From contig NZ_QDDR01000009.1 in assembly GCF_003075525.1 (NCBI RefSeq), positions 186,001-250,000 of the forward strand: 64,000 nucleotides of DNA, in the 5' to 3' direction. The stretch is from Pararhodobacter aggregans. GTDB taxonomy: Bacteria; Pseudomonadota; Alphaproteobacteria; Rhodobacterales; Rhodobacteraceae. Below are positions 9,571 to 18,947 of this stretch, one piece after another. Numbering within the stretch: the first letter of the stretch is position 1; each line of letters opens with the position of its first letter. Below the pieces are notes generated by a model, which was not told where the DNA came from, did not search any database, and saw only the letters and a list, made by a program, of their open reading frames with translations. The translations under genes were made by a program, and so were the position numbers.

Positions 9571-10326
9571 TCAGACCAGAAAGCCGCCGTCGCTGTCGTC
9601 GCCTGCCTCTTCGATCAGGCGGTCGAAGTCGGGAATGGTGATGTGGCGCTTGCCTTCGATCTCGATGATGCCGTCCTTGCGCAGGGCGCTGATCTGGCGG
9701 CTCACTGTTTCCAAAGTGAGGCCCAAATACTCGGACATCGCCTCGCGCGTCAGCGGCAGGTCAACGATCACCCGCCCCTCGCTCTTTTGCATCTTCAGCG
9801 AGGCATCGCGCCGGGCGATGATGGCGATGAGGCTCGCGATCTTTTCCCGCGCCGTCTTGCGGCCCAGAAGCAGCATCCATTCCCGCGCCGCGTCCAGTTC
9901 GTCCAGCGTCATCTCCAAGAGGCGCTGGCCGACATGCGGCGTCTGGACCATCAGCTCCTCGAAGGGCTTCTTGCGGAAGCAGCACATCACCAGATCGGTC
10001 GTCGCCACCACGTCATAAGCGGCGGTCTCGCGCCCCGGACGGCCGACGAAATCCGAGGGCAGCAGCAGACCGACCATCTGCCGGCGCCCGTCTTCCATGG
10101 TCTGGGTCAGCGTGGCGATGCCGGTGACGACCGAACCCACGAAATCCATGCGGTCGCCTGACCAGACAATGGTCTGCCCGGCCTCGAAGCTGCGGTAATA
10201 CTTGGTTTCTTCCAGCCGGACCAATTCGTCGGTCTCGCAGCGCGCACAAACCGCCCGATGCCGGATCGGACAATCCCCACATTGCACATGGGTGAACTTC
10301 ACGGGGGCGGCTGAGGTTTTCTGCAT
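9571..10326 (-). CDS. fnrL: Oxygen-sensing CRP/FNR-family regulator FnrL
   Basis: A 251-aa protein. The N-terminal cysteines C16, C19, C27 and C30 with a further Cys pair near residue 115 supply the ligands for an oxygen-labile [4Fe-4S] cluster. A cyclic-nucleotide-binding-like beta roll follows. The C-terminal HTH reads LTREAMSEYLGLTLETVSRQ; E-x2-SR is the recognition pattern for TTGAT half sites, matching the three boxes seen in this window. It is divergent from hemN with an FNR box between, which implies autoregulation plus hemN control. It closely resembles Rhodobacter FnrL. Confidence 0.97.
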   Translation of the reverse strand: MQKTSAAPVKFTHVQCGDCPIRHRAVCARCETDELVRLEETKYYRSFEAGQTIVWSGDRMDFVGSVVTGIATLTQTMEDGRRQMVGLLLPSDFVGRPGRETAAYDVVATTDLVMCCFRKKPFEELMVQTPHVGQRLLEMTLDELDAAREWMLLLGRKTAREKIASLIAIIARRDASLKMQKSEGRVIVDLPLTREAMSEYLGLTLETVSRQISALRKDGIIEIEGKRHITIPDFDRLIEEAGDDSDGGFLV

Positions 10327-10330
10327 CGGG

Positions 10331-10344
10331 TTGATTTAGGTCAA
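10331..10344. promoter_or_regulatory. FNR/FnrL box between fnrL and hemN
   Basis: TTGATTTAGGTCAA matches TTGAT-N4-ATCAA with one mismatch. It lies 5 nt before the fnrL start codon and 34 nt before hemN. This position suits control of hemN and possible blocking of fnrL by its own product. Confidence 0.85.
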
Positions 10345-10377
10345 GGCTCGCGGGCTGCGTATCGCCAAACTAGGCGA

Positions 10378-11733
10378 ATGGATACGGAATCGCAACTCGC
10401 CCGACTGGGTCTCTTTGACGCGCGCGTGCCGCGCTATACGAGCTATCCGACAGCGCCGCAATTCTCGGCCGCGATCGGTGGCGATCATTTTGCCCGCTGG
10501 GTCAAGGCGATCCCGCCGGGCAGCCCGGTCTCGCTCTATCTGCACGTGCCGTTTTGCCGGCGCCTGTGCTGGTTCTGCGCCTGCCGGACGCAGGGCACCT
10601 CGCACGACGATCCGGTGATCGCCTATGTCGAGACGCTGAAAACCGAGCTGGGCCTGCTCAAGCGCATCCTGCCCGAGGGCGTGACCCTCTCGCGGCTGCA
10701 TTGGGGCGGTGGCACGCCGACCATGATCCCGGCGCCGCAGATGACGGAGCTGGCCCGCGCGATTTCCGACACGGTGCCGCTGGGCGAGGGCGCCGAATTC
10801 TCGGTCGAGATCGACCCGAACGAGATTGACGAGGCCCGCCTTGATGCGCTGGCCGCGGCGGGGATGAACCGCGCCTCCATCGGGGTGCAGGATTTCGACC
10901 CCGAGATCCAGAAAGTCATCGGCCGCGACCAGAGCTATGAGGTCACCCGCCGCGCGGTCGAGATGATCCGCGCCCGGGGCGTGACCAGCCTCAACGCCGA
11001 CATCCTCTATGGCCTGCCGCATCAGACCAGCGCCCGGCTCAGCGATTCGGTGCAGAAACTGCTGTCGCTGTCCCCCGACCGGGTGGCGCTTTACGGCTAT
11101 GCCCATGTGCCGTGGATGGCGCGGCGCCAGCAGATGATCCCGTCGGACACCCTGCCCCGCCCCGAGGAACGGCTCGCGCTGTTCGAAACCGCACAGAAGC
11201 TCTTCAACTGGGACGGTTATGTCGACATCGGCATCGACCATTTCGCCCGGCCCGAGGACGGGCTGGCGGTGGCGGCGCGGAATGGCAGGCTGAGGCGCAA
11301 CTTCCAGGGCTATACCGACGACACCGCGAGTGCGCTGATCGGGCTGGGCGCCTCCTCCATCTCGATGTTCCCGCAGGGCTATGCGCAGATGAACGCCGCG
11401 ACCTCGGGCTGGACCAAGGCGGTCCGCGAGGGGACCTTCGCCACCGCAAGGGGGCACGAGTTCCAGGGCGAGGACCGGCTGCGGGCCCGGATCATCGAGG
11501 CGCTGATGTGCGATTTCGCCGTGCAGACCGATGAATTGGTGCGGGATTTCGGCGTGACGCGTGCGGCGATGAACGCGCTCTTCGCGCCGGTGGCCGAGCG
11601 GTTCGGTGCCTTCGTCCGCCATGATGCGCGGGGCCTGTCGATCCCGGCCGAGGGGCGGCCGCTGACCCGGATGATCGCCGCGCAATTCGACGCCTATGCC
11701 ATGGCCAAGACCGGCCATTCCTCGGCCATCTGA
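10378..11733 (+). CDS. hemN: Oxygen-independent coproporphyrinogen III oxidase (radical SAM)
   Basis: A 451-aa radical-SAM enzyme with the CxxxCxxC cluster motif in HVPFCRRLCWFCACR, plus the extra conserved Cys of HemN. GGGTPTMI and the C-terminal HemN domain are also present. It converts coproporphyrinogen III to protoporphyrinogen IX without oxygen, feeding haem (and possibly bacteriochlorophyll) synthesis. The length is typical. Placement beside fnrL with an FNR box just upstream indicates induction at low oxygen, consistent with the haem demand of the cbb3 oxidase. Confidence 0.96.
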   Translation: MDTESQLARLGLFDARVPRYTSYPTAPQFSAAIGGDHFARWVKAIPPGSPVSLYLHVPFCRRLCWFCACRTQGTSHDDPVIAYVETLKTELGLLKRILPEGVTLSRLHWGGGTPTMIPAPQMTELARAISDTVPLGEGAEFSVEIDPNEIDEARLDALAAAGMNRASIGVQDFDPEIQKVIGRDQSYEVTRRAVEMIRARGVTSLNADILYGLPHQTSARLSDSVQKLLSLSPDRVALYGYAHVPWMARRQQMIPSDTLPRPEERLALFETAQKLFNWDGYVDIGIDHFARPEDGLAVAARNGRLRRNFQGYTDDTASALIGLGASSISMFPQGYAQMNAATSGWTKAVREGTFATARGHEFQGEDRLRARIIEALMCDFAVQTDELVRDFGVTRAAMNALFAPVAERFGAFVRHDARGLSIPAEGRPLTRMIAAQFDAYAMAKTGHSSAI

Positions 11734-11741
11734 CAGGCCGA

Positions 11742-11766
11742 GGGCCCGCGCGGGGCGCGGGCCCTT
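11742..11766 (+). terminator. Terminator hairpin after hemN
   Basis: A perfect 10-bp stem (GGGCCCGCGC / GCGCGGGCCC) with a 3-nt loop and a short TT tail, 9 nt after the hemN stop. It lies between convergent genes and may serve both strands. Confidence 0.75.
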
Positions 11767-11772
11767 CCGGTC

Positions 11773-12591
11773 TCAATGCGGGGCGAAGCGGGCCAGCAAG
11801 CGGCCTCCTTCGCCGCGCAGGATCAGCCGGCCGCCCTGGATCTCCAGCAGCCGCGTGGCGCCGAAAGCCTCAAGCAACAGACGCTCCACCTGCCCGGCCT
11901 CGCCGCCGCAGCCGCGCCGGGTCATCATGATCCCGCCGATGCGATGCCCGCCACCTTCGGCCGTGACGCGGCCGTCGAAGGCGTTGCAGCCGGTGTTGCC
12001 CTGTGCCCCGCCCTGCCGGTCGATGCCCAGCTGGACCGCGGCCCGGGTGGCCATCGACAGCGGCTGCGACTGGCCGTTGACATAGAGGTCCTGCACCCGC
12101 CACTGGCCGACGAAGACGGCCGCCGGGGGGCGCGGCGGCAGCGGACGGGGCGCCGCACCCGTCGGGATCAGCTGGAATTGCTGGGCCCGCCCGGCGCTGC
12201 CCCAGGTGGCGTTCAGCCGCTGGCCGCGGCCATCCGCGCCGACGAACTGCCCGCTCTGGACCGAGCGCAGGCTCACGCTGCCGCCCTGATCCCACAGTTC
12301 GAACGTCTCCCAGCCGCGGATATGCGGCGAGACGAGGGCCATTTCGGTCGCGGCCCCGATCCCCGCACGCAGGAACAGCCCGCTCGCCGGATCGCGGAAC
12401 GCCACGCGCCGACCATCGAGGCGGATCATCTCCATCGGCACCGCCGCCCCGGCGCCCAGCCGCAGAAGTCCCGCGCTGTCGCGGCCGACCGGCTGACCGG
12501 TGGCCAGGGATTGCAAGGTGACGACCTCGGCGAAGGCGGGGGCGGTCAGGCAGAGGACAAGCGCCAGCGCGCGGCAGAAGGAGCGCAGCAT
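11773..12591 (-). CDS. Exported META (HslJ-like) domain protein with N-terminal beta-trefoil-like region
   Basis: A 272-aa protein with a Sec signal peptide (about residues 1-21, ending APAFA). The middle region (about residues 22-140) has repeated beta segments such as LRSVQSGQFVGADG, typical of fascin/ricin-like trefoils. The C-terminal 110 residues fit the META domain: GQWRVQDLYVNGQ, then GNTGCNAFDG, then MMTRRGC. META proteins such as HslJ are linked to heat resistance and envelope stress, but the biochemical function is unknown. A 28-aa membrane peptide gene ends 4 nt upstream, so the two are probably one transcript. Confidence 0.8.
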   Translation of the reverse strand: MLRSFCRALALVLCLTAPAFAEVVTLQSLATGQPVGRDSAGLLRLGAGAAVPMEMIRLDGRRVAFRDPASGLFLRAGIGAATEMALVSPHIRGWETFELWDQGGSVSLRSVQSGQFVGADGRGQRLNATWGSAGRAQQFQLIPTGAAPRPLPPRPPAAVFVGQWRVQDLYVNGQSQPLSMATRAAVQLGIDRQGGAQGNTGCNAFDGRVTAEGGGHRIGGIMMTRRGCGGEAGQVERLLLEAFGATRLLEIQGGRLILRGEGGRLLARFAPH

Positions 12592-12595
12592 CGGA

Positions 12596-12682
12596 TCAGA
12601 GACCCAGCGCGGGCGAGGTGGCGGGAACGATGGCGATGAAGGCGCCGATGATGCCAGCGAGAAGAACGAGCAGCTTGTCCAT
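12596..12682 (-). CDS. 28-aa single-helix membrane miniprotein
   Basis: The product starts MDKLLVLLAGIIGAFIAIV and ends with PATSPALGL: essentially one transmembrane helix after a short charged N-terminus. GGAGG lies 6 nt before the ATG. The stop is 4 nt before the META-protein start. It could be a membrane peptide or a translational leader for the downstream gene; the sequence alone cannot separate these. It is below normal annotation length cutoffs. Confidence 0.55.
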   Translation of the reverse strand: MDKLLVLLAGIIGAFIAIVPATSPALGL

Positions 12683-12751
12683 GTGAGCCTCCGCTACGGC
12701 CCCCAGCGGGCCTTTCAGAGGTCAGTCGGACACGCCCGGCAAAGGGTTCAA

Positions 12752-13516
12752 TCAGGCGTTCACCGACGCCCAGTCGCGCACCGCCTCGCCAAAGGCTGCG
12801 AACAGCGGGCGCGAGACGGGATCGTTGGCGGCGTTGTATTCGGGGTGCCATTGCACGGCCAGCGTGAAGCCCGGCGCGTCCTTGACATAGATCGCCTCGG
12901 GCGTGCCGTCGGGCGCGTGGCCGTCGATGACGATGCGCCTGCCGGGGGTCTTGATCCCCTGCCCGTGCAGCGTGTTGGTCATCACCTGCTGCGCGCCCAT
13001 CAGCCGGTGGAACGGCCCGCCCTCGGTGAAGGTCACCATGTGGCGCAGGGCGAATTTCTCCTCCAGCGTGCCATCGGGGGGCATGCGGTGGTTCATCCGC
13101 CCCGGCAGATCGCGGATCTCGGGATAGAGCGAGCCGCCCAGCGCCACGTTGACCTCCTGGAACCCGCGGCAGACGCCCAGGAAGGGCTGCCCCCGCTCCA
13201 CGCAGGCGCGCACCAGCGGCAGGGTGATGGCATCGCGGGCCCGGTCATGGGCGCCATGCGCCTCGGTATGTTCCTCGCCGTATTCCTCGGCGTGCACGTT
13301 GGGCCGCCCGCCGGTCAGCAGGAAGCCGTCGCAGACCGCCATCAATTCCTCGACCGAGACAAAGCGCGGATCGGCCGGAATCAGCAGCGGCATGGCGCCC
13401 GAGACATCGGCCACCGCCGCCGAGATCATCGAGGCCCCGGCATGCACGTGATAGGTTTCGTTCAGTAGAGCGGCGTTACCGATAACCCCGACAACCGGAC
13501 GCTTTCGCGACATCAT
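12752..13516 (-). CDS. Gamma-glutamyl-gamma-aminobutyrate hydrolase family protein (PuuD-like, class I amidotransferase)
   Basis: A 254-aa protein with the class I glutamine amidotransferase triad: the nucleophile Cys in FLGVCRGFQEVN and the His/Glu pair in VQWHPEYN. LLTGGRPNVH near residue 68 is the family's GG-x-D-type segment. PuuD hydrolyses gamma-Glu-GABA in putrescine degradation. No other puu genes are present, so the substrate is uncertain; other gamma-glutamyl compounds are possible. It is monocistronic on this evidence. Confidence 0.85.
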   Translation of the reverse strand: MMSRKRPVVGVIGNAALLNETYHVHAGASMISAAVADVSGAMPLLIPADPRFVSVEELMAVCDGFLLTGGRPNVHAEEYGEEHTEAHGAHDRARDAITLPLVRACVERGQPFLGVCRGFQEVNVALGGSLYPEIRDLPGRMNHRMPPDGTLEEKFALRHMVTFTEGGPFHRLMGAQQVMTNTLHGQGIKTPGRRIVIDGHAPDGTPEAIYVKDAPGFTLAVQWHPEYNAANDPVSRPLFAAFGEAVRDWASVNA

Positions 13517-13585
13517 CTGTTCCTGCGGATCGCTTTGCTGACCAAACCTAGTCCCGGCGGCGGGCGAAGAAAAGGGGGCGGGCGG

Positions 13586-15658
13586 TCAGGGCAGGCGCAG
13601 GATCACCGCCTGCCCATCGCTTGACCACGGATCGCCCGCAATCGACGTGCCGGACAGCGCCGATCCGGTGGCGACGCGCCCCAGCTCGACCGCGCCTGCC
13701 GCCACCAGCGCCGCGGCCAGCCGGTCCCGCTCGGCATCCGGATCGGGGGCGATGTGGTGCAACAGCGTGCGGTCGATCCCGTCATCGAAGCTGGCCGCCC
13801 CGACCCAGAGCCTCAGCCCCTCGGCCGTGACATAGCGCGAGCGCCAGAGCCGCAGGTGATGGCGGCGGCGTTCGCTGTGGTCCGGCGTGGCCTCTTCCCA
13901 GGCGCTGTCATTGGGCGTGCCCTCCCAGAAATAGGGGACCACCGGCGCGGTCGGATCCTCCAGATTGCGCCAGGCGCTCCAGGCGGCGCGGGTCACGGCC
14001 TGCAGGCCGGGCGGGTCGGCCAGAACCCAGCCCAGACCCCGCATCGCCGCGCTGACCGCTGCCTCGTCGCGGGCGGCGAGGATCAGGTTGATCGGCTCCA
14101 GCGGCGTGCCCAGCAGCGATTCCGTCTGCCCGGCAAAGCCCCGGGCCCCGACCACCGCGGCGACCTCGGGCAGGACCACATCGGCGGGACCGGTCCAGGG
14201 CAGGGTCTGCGCCTTGTCGTAAAAGACCGTGACCCAGACCGCGCCCGCCAGCAGCAGCGCCACCGGCAGCGCCATCCAGCGCCCCCGGGGCATCGGCGCG
14301 GGCCGGGGCCGGGTGTCGTCCCACCATTCGGCCATGGCGATGCCCACGACCAGCCACAGCGTGCCGACCAGCCAGCCGTTCAGCACGTCGCTGAGGTAAT
14401 GCTGCGCCAGATAGATCCGGCTGCCCCCCACCAGCAGCGCCATCAGCGGCGCCAGCACCAGCACCACCGGCAGCCGCAGCCAGCGCATCCGCCAGGCGAC
14501 ATAGAACACGCTGCCCCAGAACGCGGCCGAGATCGCCGCATGCCCCGAGGGGAAGCTGTTCGTCGCCTCGACGAAGAAGGCAAAGGGCGGCCGGTCGCGC
14601 TGGAAGATCAGTTTCAGCACCGTCACGCTCAGCGCGTTGCCGATCACCGCCACCGCCAGACCCAGCGCCAGATCGCGCCGCCCGCGCGCCAGCAGCCACA
14701 AGGCCAGCGCGATCGAGATGGCGGCGACGACCCGCGTGTCGCCCAGCGCCGTGACATGGGTGGTGACCCTCAGCGCCGCCGGGTTGCGGAAGGCATGCAT
14801 CAGATTGGCCACGCGCTCGTCAATGGCGACGATCGGCGCCGCCGTCAGCCAGTCGAGGACCGAGGCCACCCAGACGCCCAGCAGATAGACGAAGACCAGC
14901 GCCAGCATGGTGGCAGGCAGGCCGCCGAAGCGCCCCTGTTCGACCCGCCGGACGATGAAGGCCGCCAGCCGCGGGTAGCGCACCGCCAGTCGCTGCACCC
15001 AGGGCAGGGCGACCAGGGCCCCGGCGGCCATGCCGGTCACGCGCTGCACGAAGGGCCAGAGCCTGAGCGCCCGCGCCACCAGCCAGATCAGCAAGAGGAT
15101 GAGCAGCAGCACCGCCAGCGCCGGCAGGCCGACCCGGGTGACCAGCGGCCCGATCTGGCTGAGCGCCCCGCCCAGCAGATAGCCCAGCGACAGATGGAAC
15201 AGCGTATAGGGCACCGCGGCGACGACGGACCACAGCAGGAAGCGCCGGTGCGCCATCCCCGACAGCGCCGCGGCGATGGGCACGAGGCCCGAGACCGGCC
15301 CCAGAAAGCGCCCGATGACCAGCGCCAGCCCGCCGTAGCGCTCGAACAAGGTCACCGCGCGGGCGAAGGTGCGTGACCCTTCGAGCCGCCCTTTCAGCCC
15401 GCGCTGCGCCAGCCGCCCGGTCCAGTAGCCGAGTTCCGTTCCCAGGACCGAGCCGATGGCCACGAACCACGCCAGGTCGATCGGATCCAGAACCCCCTGC
15501 TGGATCAGCATCCCGCCCGCGTCGACGACCAGCGCCCCGGGCACCACGACGCCGGTGACGAACCAGGCCTCCAGCATCGCCGCCAGCCCGACGACCCAAT
15601 AGCCAAGCGCGCCCATCGCCTCGATGGACGGCAGGATCTGGTCCATGGACGGAAACAT
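13586..15658 (-). CDS. DedA - PAP2 phosphatase - LssY fusion membrane protein
   Basis: A 690-aa protein; the start MFPSMDQ was chosen because the frame upstream overlaps the neighbouring gene. Residues about 1-200 form a DedA/SNARE-associated domain (GRFLGPVSGLVPIAA). Residues about 270-470 are a PAP2-type lipid phosphatase with all three motifs: KLIFQRDRP (349-357), PSGH (370-373) and SRIYLAQHYLSD. The C-terminal 190 residues resemble the LssY C-terminal domain, with a membrane helix then a soluble region. DedA proteins move phospholipids or undecaprenyl-phosphate between leaflets and PAP2 enzymes dephosphorylate such lipids, so a lipid-carrier recycling role is plausible but unproven. Confidence 0.88.
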   Translation of the reverse strand: MFPSMDQILPSIEAMGALGYWVVGLAAMLEAWFVTGVVVPGALVVDAGGMLIQQGVLDPIDLAWFVAIGSVLGTELGYWTGRLAQRGLKGRLEGSRTFARAVTLFERYGGLALVIGRFLGPVSGLVPIAAALSGMAHRRFLLWSVVAAVPYTLFHLSLGYLLGGALSQIGPLVTRVGLPALAVLLLILLLIWLVARALRLWPFVQRVTGMAAGALVALPWVQRLAVRYPRLAAFIVRRVEQGRFGGLPATMLALVFVYLLGVWVASVLDWLTAAPIVAIDERVANLMHAFRNPAALRVTTHVTALGDTRVVAAISIALALWLLARGRRDLALGLAVAVIGNALSVTVLKLIFQRDRPPFAFFVEATNSFPSGHAAISAAFWGSVFYVAWRMRWLRLPVVLVLAPLMALLVGGSRIYLAQHYLSDVLNGWLVGTLWLVVGIAMAEWWDDTRPRPAPMPRGRWMALPVALLLAGAVWVTVFYDKAQTLPWTGPADVVLPEVAAVVGARGFAGQTESLLGTPLEPINLILAARDEAAVSAAMRGLGWVLADPPGLQAVTRAAWSAWRNLEDPTAPVVPYFWEGTPNDSAWEEATPDHSERRRHHLRLWRSRYVTAEGLRLWVGAASFDDGIDRTLLHHIAPDPDAERDRLAAALVAAGAVELGRVATGSALSGTSIAGDPWSSDGQAVILRLP

Positions 15659-15683
15659 GGCGCCGCCTTTGGTTAACCGGGCC

Positions 15684-16109
15684 TCAGCCCTCGCCCACCA
15701 GCCCCGCGGCCTCGGCCCCGGCGACGCCCGCCAGCGCGTCGTTGTCCGAGGTGTCGCCGGTGATCCCCACCGCGCCGACGATGGCGCCGGTGGCCTTGTC
15801 GCGCAGCAGCACGCCGCCCGCCACCGGCACCACCTTGCCGTCATAGACCCCACCCAGCGCGCCGATGAAATGCGGCCGCTCGGCGTACATCTCGCCCAGC
15901 TTGCGGCTGGGCACGCCGATCATCACCGCGCCATAGGCCTTGCCCTGCGCGATCCCGAACCGGCCGACCGGCGCGCCATCCTCGCGCTCGAAGGCCAGCA
16001 CATGCCCGCCCGCGTCCAGCACCACGACCGAGAGTGGTTTCATCCCCTTCTCGCGCCCCGTGGCGCGGGCGGTGGCGATGATGGTGCGGGCTTGATCGAG
16101 GGTCAGCAT
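15684..16109 (-). CDS. GlcG/HbpS family protein
   Basis: A 141-aa protein fitting the GlcG/HbpS fold throughout: a LTLDQARTIIATARATG first helix, SVVVLDAGGHVLAFEREDGA, and the Gly-rich end GGVLLRDKATGAIVGAVGITG. Family members bind haem or cobalamin-like ligands or occur in glycolate (glc) clusters. Malate synthase G, which uses glyoxylate, lies two genes upstream on the same strand, so a link to glycolate/glyoxylate use is a reasonable inference. Its molecular role is not established. Confidence 0.88.
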   Translation of the reverse strand: MLTLDQARTIIATARATGREKGMKPLSVVVLDAGGHVLAFEREDGAPVGRFGIAQGKAYGAVMIGVPSRKLGEMYAERPHFIGALGGVYDGKVVPVAGGVLLRDKATGAIVGAVGITGDTSDNDALAGVAGAEAAGLVGEG

Positions 16110-16118
16110 GGGGGTCTC

Positions 16119-16571
16119 CTACCAGCGGCGTGTGGCGGCACTATAGCGTTCTGCCTCGGCGCCGAAAGTGTCGAGAAGGGCCTGTTCCTCGGCCCGGATA
16201 AAACGATGCGTGATCAGCGGCGGGAAGACTGCGACCAGCAGCAGCGCGCTGAGCGTCCCCCACAGCAGGCCGGTGCCCAGCAGCGCCAGCGCCATCCCGG
16301 TATAGATCGGGTTGCGGTTCAGCCGGTAGGGCCCCTCGACGATCAGGGCCTTCGGCACCCGCCGCGGCTCGATCGCCGTGCGCTTGCGCCAGAACCAGAG
16401 CGCGGCCCAGCCGGCCAGCCCGACACCCGCCGCCAGCAGGACCCAGCCCAAAGGCCAGGCCCAGCCGCCGAAACGGAGCAGCGGCAGGAGCCACGCAAGC
16501 AACCCCTGCAGCAGGCAAAAGCCCAGCGCCCAGACCGGCGGCAGGTCGGGAAAGCCCCGCAGGTGGCTCAC
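16119..16571 (-). CDS. Isoprenylcysteine carboxyl methyltransferase-like integral membrane protein
   Basis: A 150-aa protein with about four membrane helices. It carries the ICMT/PEMT signature: [16 protein letters not shown] in the middle and the [20 protein letters not shown] ending with the conserved Glu pair. Bacterial members methylate unknown small or lipid substrates using SAM. Its ATG overlaps the stop of malate synthase G by 4 nt, which shows translational coupling, though no functional link between the two is obvious. Confidence 0.85.
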   Translation of the reverse strand: MSHLRGFPDLPPVWALGFCLLQGLLAWLLPLLRFGGWAWPLGWVLLAAGVGLAGWAALWFWRKRTAIEPRRVPKALIVEGPYRLNRNPIYTGMALALLGTGLLWGTLSALLLVAVFPPLITHRFIRAEEQALLDTFGAEAERYSAATRRW

Positions 16572-18730
16572 GCCCTTGCGGCCTTCAGCTCCAGCCTGCG
16601 GGCATGCAGCACCGGCTCGGTATAGCCGGACGGCTGCTCGCGCCCCTTGAACACCAGATCACAGGCCGCCTGAAAGGCGATGCCGTCAAAGCCCGGCGCC
16701 ATGGCCACATAGAGCGGGTCTCCCGCGTTCTGCCGGTCGACCACGGCGGCCATCTTCTTCATCCCGGCCATGACCTGCGCCTCGGAAATCACCCCGTGAT
16801 GCAGCCAGTTGGCCAAGGCCTGCGAGGAGATGCGGCAGGTCGCCCGATCCTCCATCAGCCCGACATCGTGAATATCCGGCACCTTGGAACAGCCGACGCC
16901 CTGATCCACCCAGCGCACGACATAGCCCAGGATGCCCTGCGCGTTGTTCTCGATCTCGGCGGTGATCTCGTCCTCCGACCAGTTCACGCCCTGCGCCACC
17001 GGGATGGTCAGCAGGTCGTCCAGCGTGCCGCGCGCCCCGCCCGCCGCGATCTCGTCCTGCCGGGCCATCACGTCGACCTGATGGTAATGCGTGGCGTGCA
17101 GCGTGGCGGCGGTGGGCGAGGGCACCCAGGCGCAGGTCGCGCCCGCCTTCGGATGGCCGATCTTCTGCTTCAGCATCTCGGCCATCAGATCGGGCGCCGC
17201 CCACATCCCCTTGCCGATCTGCGCGTGCCCCTTCAGCCCGCAGGCCAGCCCGATATCGACGTTGCGGTCTTCATAGCTGGCGATCCAGGGCTGGGACTTC
17301 ATGTCGCCCTTCTTCACCATCGGCCCCGCTTCCATCGAGGTGTGGATCTCGTCCCCCGTCCGGTCGAGGAAGCCGGTGTTGATGAAGGCCACCCGGTGCT
17401 TCGCCGCCCGGATGCATTCCTTGAGGTTGGCCGAGGTGCGGCGCTCCTCATCCATGATCCCCAGCTTGACGGTGTAGCGTGGCAGGCCCAGCGCCTTTTC
17501 GACCTCGGTGAAGATCTCGTCGGCGAAGGCCACTTCCTCGGGGCCATGCATCTTGGGCTTCACCACATAGACCGAGCCATGCAGCGAATTGCGCGGGCCT
17601 TCGGTCTTCCGCAGGTCATGCATCGCACAAAGCACCGTGACCATCGCGTCCAGAAGCCCCTCACCCGCCTCGCGCCCCTCGGCATCGAGCACGGCGGGGT
17701 TGGTCATCAGATGGCCCACGTTGCGGACCAGCATCAGCGCCCGGCATTTGACCGTCAGCGGGGCGCCCGAGGGCGTGCGATAGGCGAAATCCGGGTTCAG
17801 GCGGCGGGTGAAGGTCTTGCCGCCCTTCGAGACCTCTTCCGAAAGGTCGCCCTTCATCAGGCCCAGCCAGTTGCCCCAGGCCAGAACCTTGTCCTCGCCA
17901 TCGACCGCCGCGACCGAATCCTCGCAATCCATGATCGCGCTGATCGCGCTCTCCAGATAGACATCCGAGATCCCGGCGGGATCGGTGCTGCCCACCGGGG
18001 TCGAGGGATCGACCAGGATTTCGATCATCAGCCCGTTGCGCCGCAGGATGACCTGCAGCGGGCAGAGGTCGTTCTCCAGCCAGGCGAGGAATTGCCCGGG
18101 ATCGGCCAGCCCCGTCTCGCCCTTCGCCGTGGTCAGGACCAGCGCATTGTCCTTGACGGCAAGCCCCGTCACCTCGGCCCAGCTTGCGCCGTTCAGGGGC
18201 GCCGCCTTGTCCAGATGCGCCTTGGCCCAGGCCACCACCCGCGCGCCGCGCGCCGGGTCGTAACCCTTGCCGGAAGGCAGGTCGCCCAGCGCATCGGTGC
18301 CATAGAGCGCGTCATAGAGGCTGCCCCAGCGCGCATTCGCCGCGTTCAGCGCATAGCGCGCGTTCATCACCGGCACGACCAGCTGCGGGCCGGGGGTGGT
18401 GGCGATCTCGGGGTCGATGCCCGAGGTCTCGATGCGGAAATCCGGCCCTTCCGGCACCAGATAGCCGATCTCGGCCAGGAACGCCCGATAGGCGGCGGCA
18501 TCGAACGCCTGCCCCTTGCGCGCGACATGCCAGGCGTCGATCTGCGCCTGCATCGCCTCGCGCTTCGCCAAGAGCGCGCGGTTCTTCGGACCCAGCCCGT
18601 TCACCAGCCCCGCCAGCCCCGCCCAGAAGGCATCGGCCCCGATGCCGGTGCCCGGCAGCGCCTCTCCCTCGATGAAGGCCACCACGCGGGCATCCACCTG
18701 AAGACCCGCCTTGTCGATGCGCCGCACCAT
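16568..18730 (-). CDS. glcB: Malate synthase G
   Basis: A 720-aa enzyme condensing glyoxylate with acetyl-CoA to malate. The start [16 protein letters not shown] aligns with the family N-terminus and has GGGAG 7 nt upstream; the frame extends 21 codons further without support. Conserved segments include [15 protein letters not shown] and [14 protein letters not shown], and the length is typical of isoform G. No isocitrate lyase is in the window, so it may serve glycolate or purine-derived glyoxylate, or a remote glyoxylate shunt. Acetyl-CoA from the beta-oxidation-type genes further right would be its co-substrate. Confidence 0.97.
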   Translation of the reverse strand: MVRRIDKAGLQVDARVVAFIEGEALPGTGIGADAFWAGLAGLVNGLGPKNRALLAKREAMQAQIDAWHVARKGQAFDAAAYRAFLAEIGYLVPEGPDFRIETSGIDPEIATTPGPQLVVPVMNARYALNAANARWGSLYDALYGTDALGDLPSGKGYDPARGARVVAWAKAHLDKAAPLNGASWAEVTGLAVKDNALVLTTAKGETGLADPGQFLAWLENDLCPLQVILRRNGLMIEILVDPSTPVGSTDPAGISDVYLESAISAIMDCEDSVAAVDGEDKVLAWGNWLGLMKGDLSEEVSKGGKTFTRRLNPDFAYRTPSGAPLTVKCRALMLVRNVGHLMTNPAVLDAEGREAGEGLLDAMVTVLCAMHDLRKTEGPRNSLHGSVYVVKPKMHGPEEVAFADEIFTEVEKALGLPRYTVKLGIMDEERRTSANLKECIRAAKHRVAFINTGFLDRTGDEIHTSMEAGPMVKKGDMKSQPWIASYEDRNVDIGLACGLKGHAQIGKGMWAAPDLMAEMLKQKIGHPKAGATCAWVPSPTAATLHATHYHQVDVMARQDEIAAGGARGTLDDLLTIPVAQGVNWSEDEITAEIENNAQGILGYVVRWVDQGVGCSKVPDIHDVGLMEDRATCRISSQALANWLHHGVISEAQVMAGMKKMAAVVDRQNAGDPLYVAMAPGFDGIAFQAACDLVFKGREQPSGYTEPVLHARRLELKAARA

Positions 18731-18865
18731 CGCCCACTCCCGTCCCACCGGCCCCACGGCCTGATTGTATGCTGTTGTAGACAATACGAACAAAGGTTTC
18801 CGATAGGCAACACGCGATTGCTGCCCCGCAGCAGCGAAATCCCCACAGGAGTTTTCGGAAAAATT

Positions 18866-18885
18866 AGTTAGTCTCTGACCTAACT
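18866..18885. promoter_or_regulatory. Operator-like palindrome O1 (AGTTAG-N8-CTAACT)
   Basis: A perfect 6-bp inverted repeat with an 8-nt spacer, just upstream of a candidate -35 box. It shares the GTTAG/CTAAC half site with the second palindrome at 18913-18930. It is probably bound by the ArsR protein encoded three genes downstream. Confidence 0.7.
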
Positions 18886-18887
18886 TT

Positions 18888-18916
18888 TTGCTTGCGCGAC
18901 TCGGGGCGAATAGTTA
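18888..18916 (+). promoter_or_regulatory. Candidate sigma70 promoter of the ArsR-SRPBCC operon
   Basis: TTGCTT and TAGTTA are separated by 17 nt. The -10 overlaps operator-like palindrome O2, and O1 lies directly upstream of the -35. This layout suits repression by a small dimeric ArsR protein. Confidence 0.5.
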
Positions 18917-18930
18917 GTCAAATAACTAAC
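18913..18930. promoter_or_regulatory. Operator-like palindrome O2 (GTTAGT-N6-ACTAAC)
   Basis: A perfect inverted repeat overlapping the candidate -10 and ending 17 nt before the VOC start codon. It has the same core as O1. Confidence 0.72.
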
Positions 18931-18947
18931 CAACATGGGAGAGCCCG

